Assembly: GCF_024684275.1 (NCBI RefSeq)
Contig: NZ_JAIKXF010000035.1
Span: 1 to 11,069, forward strand
Source of the DNA: Ruminococcus sp.
Lineage (GTDB): Bacteria; Bacillota_A; Clostridia; Oscillospirales; Ruminococcaceae
Length of the DNA: 11,069 bases
Direction: 5' to 3'
In this document: positions 7,097 to 11,069 of the stretch, in pieces
Layout of the letters: the number at the start of each line of letters is the position of its first letter
Numbering within the stretch: the stretch's first letter is position 1
Translations under genes and position numbers: made by a program
The notes under the pieces: model-generated
What the model was told of the DNA's origin: nothing
The model's input: the letters and a program-made list of their open reading frames with translations, nothing else
Database searches by the model: none

Positions 7097-7369
7097 ATGG
7101 ATTATTTTATCACACTGGAAATCGAACTTATGAATGAGGACGCCGCAAGTATAATGGCAACAATTTCACGGTATGTTATAGCCAAGAATATTCAGAATGA
7201 TGAAAAACACCCACTTAATATCCTTGAAGATATGCTTTTTGATATTAAAGACTCCCTGATCGGCAGTAAAGAATACACAATGGAAGAATTGGAGCTAATT
7301 AAAGCAAAATTTGAATTTGCCCGTGAATACGCCGATAAAGTCATAGAAGCTGCAGAAAAGGAGGACTGA
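7097..7369 (+). CDS. Small acidic protein of unknown function
   Basis: This 90-residue protein has no recognised domain. It begins with a possible beta strand (DYFITLEIELM), continues with two amphipathic helices and ends in a charged helix (MEELELIKAKFEFAREYADKVIEAAEKED). It is rich in Glu and Asp and has no signal peptide or membrane segment. AAGGAGG lies eight bases before the ATG, and a TTGACA promoter lies just upstream. Its stop is two bases before the next start, and the next ribosome site is inside its 3' end, so it is co-transcribed and coupled with the TnpV-family gene. The strong signals make it a real gene. Confidence 0.8.
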   Translation: MDYFITLEIELMNEDAASIMATISRYVIAKNIQNDEKHPLNILEDMLFDIKDSLIGSKEYTMEELELIKAKFEFAREYADKVIEAAEKED

Positions 7370-7371
7370 AC

Positions 7372-7782
7372 ATGAATACTGTCAACGAGAAAAGCTTTCC
7401 CATGGAGAAAGTAGAGAATGGAATTACCTACAGATTTCATGAGGAGACACAGACTTACCGTCCGTACTTCGCAGGAAACGAGGAGGAAGAACCTGTAGTA
7501 ATAGGTCGCTTCGGTAAAATGAGAGAAAAATACCTGAAGGAGCATTACAAAGGAACTTACACTACAATGCTGCTTCTCAATCAGTTGACTCCGCACTTGA
7601 AAGCGATAGATGATCAGGCGTGGGAGCGATTTGACCAGATAGTGGAGCAGTTGGCAGAAGCGGACGGAACGGACGAGGAACTGAAGATGAACGATCAGCT
7701 CGAATGGGTAGGTCGAATGAATAATTATAGGGAGACAGCTCGGGAAATGGTTATCAAGGAATTAATAGAAACAGGCATTTAA
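7372..7782 (+). CDS. tnpV: TnpV-family transposon-encoded protein
   Basis: This 136-residue protein matches the TnpV family, first named from Tn4451-type mobilizable elements of clostridia and common on Bacillota integrative elements. Family landmarks are IGRFGKMREKYLKEHYKG (44-61), a leucine-rich helix with LTPHLKAIDDQAWERFDQI (72-90), and LEWVGRMNN (110-118) followed by a helix ending ELIETGI. The family's biochemical role is not known to me; it is a marker of mobile DNA. AAGGAGG lies before the ATG. It is the last gene of its pair and ends eight bases before the promoter of the RNA repeat array. Confidence 0.88.
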   Translation: MNTVNEKSFPMEKVENGITYRFHEETQTYRPYFAGNEEEEPVVIGRFGKMREKYLKEHYKGTYTTMLLLNQLTPHLKAIDDQAWERFDQIVEQLAEADGTDEELKMNDQLEWVGRMNNYRETAREMVIKELIETGI

Positions 7783-7789
7783 GAAACTG

Positions 7790-7818
7790 TTGACTATTAA
7801 CTCTGTTTGTAGTATAAT
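7790..7818 (+). promoter_or_regulatory. Strong sigma-A promoter of the repeat RNA
   Basis: -35 TTGACT (7790-7795), a 17-bp spacer and a perfect -10 TATAAT (7813-7818) are the best promoter match in the window. The expected start is about 7824-7826, directly before the first repeat. No ribosome site or open reading frame of note follows, so it drives an RNA. Confidence 0.88.
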
Positions 7819-7824
7819 TATCTA

Positions 7825-8000
7825 AAAGAGGAGTGTCCTGCCGTATAAGTGGAAATCATATAAAGCGGTGTTCCCTACCGTATAAGTGGGAGTTGTAAAA
7901 GCGGTGTGTCCTACCGTAAAGTGGAAGTTGTAAAAGCAGTGTTTCCTACTGTGAGTGGAAGTTGTAAACGTTAAGGGCTGTGATTATCACAGCCCTTTTT
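7825..8000 (+). ncRNA. Putative ToxI-like type III antitoxin RNA, no toxin gene seen
   Basis: A promoter-to-terminator unit of about 175 nt carries no gene but four tandem imperfect repeats. Each can fold as an H-type pseudoknot. Stem 1 pairs GGU with ACC (7867-7869/7877-7879 in repeat 2) and becomes AGU/ACU in repeat 4 (7938-7940/7948-7950), a compensatory change. Stem 2 pairs UCCC with GGGA in repeat 2 (7872-7875/7888-7891), and UCC with GGA in repeats 1 and 3, so one C-G has become U-A. Repeats are joined by an A-rich linker (GUAAAAGC). ToxI of Pectobacterium ToxIN, as I recall it, is also built of 36-nt repeats with GGTG, then GCTACC, then TTTAAGTGCAGC, the same motifs at almost the same spacing. 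ToxI RNAs bind and inhibit their ToxN RNase, which also cuts them into units. Family membership is inferred. Confidence 0.7.
7830..7970 (+). repeat. Four tandem 33-37 bp repeats
   Basis: Units are 7830-7866 (37 bp), 7867-7902 (36), 7903-7937 (35) and 7938-7970 (33). The shared pattern is RGTGTNYCCTACCG, then TATAAGTGGRAGTT, then GTAAAAGC. Unit 1 is most diverged in its 3' part and has a weaker stem 1. A partial tail (CTAAAAGA, 7822-7829) precedes unit 1. There are no unique spacers, so this is not a CRISPR array. Differences concentrate in loops or are compensated in stems, which points to selection on the RNA. Confidence 0.92.
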
Positions 8001-8003
8001 ATT
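7973..8003 (+). terminator. Intrinsic terminator of the repeat RNA
   Basis: AAGGGCTGTGA (7973-7983) and TCACAGCCCTT (7987-7997) form a perfect 11-bp stem with loop TTA, followed by a T-rich exit. In type III toxin-antitoxin loci such a terminator normally separates the repeats from the toxin gene; here none follows. Confidence 0.9.
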
Positions 8004-8034
8004 GTATATATGATATTATGTTTTTCAATTGAGC

Positions 8035-8139
8035 GTACCAAAACTAATGCTATTTAAAATAGTACCAAATCTTAATACTCAAATATACATTTTCAGTATT
8101 ACTATCAGTACCAAATCTGACGTTCGTCTGATATGGTAC
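8035..8139. repeat. GTACCAAA repeats and imperfect palindrome; possible right end of the element
   Basis: The 195 bp between the RNA terminator and the sortase stop contain no supportable gene. GTACCAAA occurs at 8035-8042, 8062-8069 and 8108-8115; the last two belong to an exact 12-bp repeat AGTACCAAATCT (8061-8072, 8107-8118). 8108-8139 is a 32-bp imperfect palindrome with 13 of 16 pairs, starting GTACC and ending GGTAC. CTATTTAAAATAG (about 8050-8062) is a further small palindrome. TACCAAAA (8036-8043) is the inverse of TTTTGGTA at 240-247 next to int. This fits integrase arm sites at an element end, but no core repeat was found. Confidence 0.5.
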
Positions 8140-8166
8140 AAAAAAGCGGCTCATAATGAACCGCTT
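8140..8166 (-). terminator. Intrinsic terminator of the pilin-sortase operon
   Basis: Read on the minus strand, AAGCGG (8166-8161) pairs with CCGCTT (8149-8144), with an inner TCAT/ATGA pairing, followed by a run of six T (8145-8140, overlapping the stem end). It lies 33 bp after the sortase stop codon. Confidence 0.8.
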
Positions 8167-8198
8167 CTTTATTATTCAATTATCATAGCCGGATCACA

Positions 8199-9023
8199 CT
8201 ACACCTTTCTCTCGCAGTAAACAATATACCTCTGACTATTGACTCCGTAGGGGTGACAGGTGTAAAGCGTGAGCATATCCTTGCCGTTCTGGATGAGTAT
8301 CGGCTTTACGTCATCAGGCTCGATTATCATCGCCTTTTTGACTTCATATTCAAGAGTATACCAGAAATTCTCTATCTTGACTATATCTCCGGGCTCAAGC
8401 TTCTCCACATAGCGGAGAAAGTCCGAACCGCCAAGACCGCGGTGAACCGCTATTACGCAGTTTGTGTTTATACCGCCGATAGGATATGAAGTATTGGTAA
8501 GATGTCCGCAGCCTGCCATCATAGTATCATCGTTTGCGCCGAGGAATATGGACAGCTTCTGATTCAGCTTCTCGATCTCAAGAGTTCCCACGCTCTCTGA
8601 CTTTATCCCATAGTCCTTAAGATTAATCTCGGGATACATATATGATGTCGAACTGTTCAGCGATTTCTGATTAGTATCAAAAAGCTCCTTATTGCGCCGC
8701 CGCATATACTGATACAGCTTATCCAGATAGGGCTGTTCTTCATCGGGTTCGGGATTAGTCAGAACCACCTTATACGGCGCAGGCTTACCCTCGTCGTCCA
8801 CAGGCATTTTGTCTGCGTTGGGGAGCTTGCCGTTTTCGATAGCCTCCTCGATGAACTTGTCTCTTTCCTCCTCGAAGACCTGGATATTATCGTTTACCTT
8901 TTTTCTGATTATGATCCTGCTGACATAGGGGTACAGAAAAAATCCAAGTCCGATAAGAAATATCAGCAGCAAAAGAATTATCAGGATTCGTCGCTTTTTC
9001 TTCTTTTTGTCCTTTTTTTTCAA
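8199..9023 (-). CDS. srtC: Class C (pilin-polymerising) sortase
   Basis: A membrane-bound transpeptidase that would cut the LPxTG-type motif of pilins and join it to a lysine of the next subunit. With the TTG start it has 274 residues: a lysine-rich cytoplasmic start, one membrane segment (about 13-34), then the extracytoplasmic domain. Catalytic residues are His194 in VHRGL, Cys256 in TLYTCHPYGVNSQR and Arg265. TCxPYGVNxxR and the GGxNTNxVIxxHRGL context indicate class C. It ends at YCERKV without the C-terminal membrane helix common in this class, and no clear DP(F/W) lid motif is visible near residues 120-150. TTG (9023-9021) is preceded by TAGGAGTGATC. A longer reading from GTG at 9071 would put the start inside a hairpin with no ribosome site. 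It follows the pilin gene in one operon. Confidence 0.9.
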   Translation of the reverse strand: MKKKDKKKKKRRILIILLLLIFLIGLGFFLYPYVSRIIIRKKVNDNIQVFEEERDKFIEEAIENGKLPNADKMPVDDEGKPAPYKVVLTNPEPDEEQPYLDKLYQYMRRRNKELFDTNQKSLNSSTSYMYPEINLKDYGIKSESVGTLEIEKLNQKLSIFLGANDDTMMAGCGHLTNTSYPIGGINTNCVIAVHRGLGGSDFLRYVEKLEPGDIVKIENFWYTLEYEVKKAMIIEPDDVKPILIQNGKDMLTLYTCHPYGVNSQRYIVYCERKV

Positions 9024-9043
9024 TGTTGAGATCACTCCTAAAG

Positions 9044-9075
9044 GGGAAATGCCGCTTATAATAAGCGGCACTCCC
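9044..9075 (-). promoter_or_regulatory. Stable mRNA hairpin in the pilin-sortase spacer
   Basis: A perfect 9-bp stem (TGCCGCTTA, loop TTA, TAAGCGGCA on the minus strand, 9070-9050) is extended by GGGA/TCCC across a small bulge. No U-run follows. It sits directly before the sortase ribosome site (about 9030-9040) and could lower sortase expression relative to pilin or stabilise the pilin message. Confidence 0.65.
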
Positions 9076-9146
9076 TGTTGAATAAACCTTAGAGGTATCT
9101 AAATAGCATTCGAGAGGGTGTTTAATGTTGATTTAGCCTATTCGGT

Positions 9147-11036
9147 TCAGTTGTTTTCCTGCTCTTCCTCGTCATCGTCTCTCTTCTTGAGGATAATGAA
9201 GATGAAGAATGCTGTGCCAGCCATTAAGAGTATGCCTGTTATTGAGAATACTATTGTTGCTGTTGTTCCTGTGAATGGGAGGTTGAAGCTTGTGCTCTTA
9301 GGCTCGTTTACGAATTTAACTCTGTTAGCTATCGGATTATCACTATTTTGTCCAGTAACGGTATTGGAAATAGGTGCTGTAGCTGTATCGCTATCATAGA
9401 TATTTCCATCTTTGCCAACATATATAGTTATTGGTACATCATTTAAGAGGTGATCTGGATCAACACCTACCTGATAAATCTTATAATAACCAGGTGCAAG
9501 ATTAGAAACTGTAGCTATATAAGGTTCACTTGTTGAGTCAACTGGTGAAGCATATACTGTATTTCCAGTCATATCTCTAACTTCATAGCTTGCTCCGCCA
9601 AGTTCGCTATTACCATTTACGTTAGATATAGTAAATGTTCCAGGAGTTACCTGATCTTTAGGAGAAGTCGGATCATCAGGATCGGGTTCTGTGCCGCCTG
9701 GTGTAGGATATGTTATCGGAGTAGGATAAGTTGAACCAGGATCATCTGGATCGGGAATATCGGGAATATTAGGCGTAGGATTTGTATCATCAGGATCATA
9801 AGCATACTCATATCTTATGGAAGCTGAGTTGGTAGCCGTTGTATGTGTTGAATCTGTATTCTGAGCAGATGTTATATCGATAATCACTTTTGTCTTGCCT
9901 GTAAGTTCGGAGAGATCATCAATTGTAACTTTAACTGTTCCAGTGCCCGATACAACACTATAATCAGTTCCTGACGTCAAATCAGTAATTGTTGTTCCAT
10001 CAGTAACACTTACCTTAGATACAGATACGCCTGACAGGTAAGTATATGTATCAGTAACGGAATAGCTTATAAGGTTTGAAGCCTTTGATGGAACGTCAGC
10101 CTCGATTTTCCAGTTATAAGCTGTTCCTGCACCGTCTTTGGCGATATTCTTACTAACTTTCAGTTCCTTATCGTTAGTTGCATTAACCGTTGCAGCGGTT
10201 GAACCATTAATCGTAAATCCAAGAGGTGTCTGATCGAGCAGATATCCAGTTGGCACAGGTGTTTGCTCTACAAAGTAATAATCACCCAAAGGTAAACCTG
10301 TAACAACTATCTGACCACTTTCATTTGTGGTATATGTCGCTGAGCCTGCTACCCATTTGTTAGTAGCATCTTTATAATATAATTTATATTTTGCATTTGA
10401 AACATAAACAGTTGGACTTGAACCTGCTTCAGTTTTTGTCAGTGTTACATTATGTTTATCGCCTGATTTAGGTGTTTCCTGGCCAGGATCTGTCGTTCCA
10501 CTATCGTTATCATTGTTGTTCGTGTATTTAGGGTAAATATGAACATCTCTGTTTACGCCTACGCCATCAGGAACCGGAAGCTGTATGATAAATGCTTCTG
10601 CATCTCTGAAACGAGCATCTGTATCAGTCTTATCTGCTGGAGTTATTTTATAATATCCATTAGGAAGATTTGTTGCAGAAGCCTGAGAAGAACCACTGGC
10701 AGTAGCAGCGACTGCAGATACATCTGTTAATGATACAGCAGTACCAGAGCCAGTATAAGCCGAGCCATCAGAATCAACCTGAATAATATCAAACTTCATA
10801 TTCGTATCTACAGAATTTCCAGACGGAACATTACCTTCATCTGCTGTTTTACCTGTCGGCGGCTTTGAGGCTTTTTGACCTTCCGCAGTATCATAGTCAT
10901 TCTGATCTAAAATATATGGATGGATAAAAAGGTCATTCTTATCTGAATCACGCGCTACTGCGCTAAACGGAACGTACTGTGCCAGCATAAACGCTGAGAT
11001 AGCTAAAGCTGACGTCTTCTTAATCATTTTTTTCAT
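9147..11036 (-). CDS. LPxTG-anchored backbone-type (major) pilin
   Basis: This 629-residue surface protein has a signal peptide (1-28, likely cut after AVA28). A YPK pilin motif (HIYPK, Lys170) would be the lysine that class C sortase joins to the next subunit. The sorting signal is LPFTG (586-590), followed by a membrane helix (592-616) and a short charged tail. Domains are an N-terminal domain (about 80-170), a Cna_B/SpaA-type domain (195-290) with Lys201 and E-box YYFVEQTP (Glu257), an isopeptide-forming pilin D2-like domain (291-412), a Pro/Asp/Thr-rich linker (413-463) and a last Cna_B-like domain (464-580). In the last domain the E-box Glu is Gln522 (YKIYQV) and the usual Lys is not obvious, so an isopeptide bond is unlikely there. 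AGGAGG lies eight bases before the ATG. The promoter and earlier pilus genes, if any, are beyond the right edge. Confidence 0.92.
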   Translation of the reverse strand: MKKMIKKTSALAISAFMLAQYVPFSAVARDSDKNDLFIHPYILDQNDYDTAEGQKASKPPTGKTADEGNVPSGNSVDTNMKFDIIQVDSDGSAYTGSGTAVSLTDVSAVAATASGSSQASATNLPNGYYKITPADKTDTDARFRDAEAFIIQLPVPDGVGVNRDVHIYPKYTNNNDNDSGTTDPGQETPKSGDKHNVTLTKTEAGSSPTVYVSNAKYKLYYKDATNKWVAGSATYTTNESGQIVVTGLPLGDYYFVEQTPVPTGYLLDQTPLGFTINGSTAATVNATNDKELKVSKNIAKDGAGTAYNWKIEADVPSKASNLISYSVTDTYTYLSGVSVSKVSVTDGTTITDLTSGTDYSVVSGTGTVKVTIDDLSELTGKTKVIIDITSAQNTDSTHTTATNSASIRYEYAYDPDDTNPTPNIPDIPDPDDPGSTYPTPITYPTPGGTEPDPDDPTSPKDQVTPGTFTISNVNGNSELGGASYEVRDMTGNTVYASPVDSTSEPYIATVSNLAPGYYKIYQVGVDPDHLLNDVPITIYVGKDGNIYDSDTATAPISNTVTGQNSDNPIANRVKFVNEPKSTSFNLPFTGTTATIVFSITGILLMAGTAFFIFIILKKRDDDEEEQENN

Positions 11037-11069
11037 AAATTCAACCTCCTAAGATTATTCCTTTTCATT

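Noticed and set aside
7830..7970. CRISPR array
   Set aside because: Units follow each other directly without unique spacers, no cas genes are near, and variation is spread through the units. The hairpin-like core only superficially resembles CRISPR repeats.
8021..8039. TTCAATT followed by CGTACC as a copy of the tRNA-Glu 3' end (attR)
   Set aside because: Only the 7-mer and a short GTAC match, with different bases and spacing between them. This is too weak for an att core.
8029..8220. 63-codon plus-strand frame as the missing toxin
   Set aside because: It is far shorter than ToxN-family proteins, has no ribosome site, runs through the minus-strand sortase terminator and into the sortase gene, and shows no ToxN-like sequence.
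9024..9071. Upstream GTG start for the sortase, adding 16 residues
   Set aside because: The start would lie in the intercistronic hairpin without a ribosome site, while a TTG with TAGGAGTGATC follows directly before the lysine-rich N-terminus typical of these proteins.

Overview
The window looks like a Gram-positive, Bacillota/Clostridia chromosome, most likely a Ruminococcus-type gut or rumen bacterium. The reasons are strong AGGAGG-type Shine-Dalgarno sequences, TTGACA/TATAAT promoters, moderate GC with an AT-rich patch, an LPxTG pilin with a class C sortase, and a TnpV-family protein. The genus is an inference.

Layout. Bases 1-191 hold the end of a tRNA operon: a tRNA-Met (CAU) cut by the window edge, a complete tRNA-Glu (UUC), and a strong intrinsic terminator. 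From 201 to about 8000 or 8150 lies an integrative mobilizable element. On the minus strand it carries a tyrosine integrase with its own promoter, a MobA/VirD2-type relaxase coupled to MobC, an oriT-like palindrome cluster, an excisionase-like helix-turn-helix protein, and a DUF3987-type helicase/replication protein. Diverging from these on the plus strand are an AT-rich XRE-type regulator, a small unknown protein and a TnpV-family protein. MobC and the relaxase would act at oriT. The integrase and the excisionase-like protein would handle integration and excision. The DUF3987 protein probably serves replication or maintenance. The regulator faces an operator-rich divergent promoter.

The most interesting part is 7790-8003. 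A consensus promoter (TTGACT, 17 bp, TATAAT) drives a short non-coding transcript made of four imperfect 33-37 nt tandem repeats, closed by a strong terminator. Each repeat can form the same small H-type pseudoknot, and the pairing changes compensate between repeats. Motif order, spacing and some sequence match the ToxI antitoxin RNAs of type III (ToxIN/AbiQ-family) toxin-antitoxin systems. No ToxN-like gene follows the terminator or is visible elsewhere in the window. It therefore looks like an orphan type III antitoxin RNA on a mobile element: a remnant, or a decoy able to neutralise a ToxN-family RNase made elsewhere.

From 8035 to 8139 there are GTACCAAA repeats and an imperfect palindrome. 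They share an 8-mer, inverted, with repeats beside the integrase at the left end, so this may be the right end of the element. No duplicated att core was found, so the boundary is not fixed. On the minus strand beyond it are a class C sortase (TTG start) and a 629-residue LPxTG backbone-type pilin, separated by a hairpin. This is the end of a sortase-dependent pilus operon that continues off the right edge.
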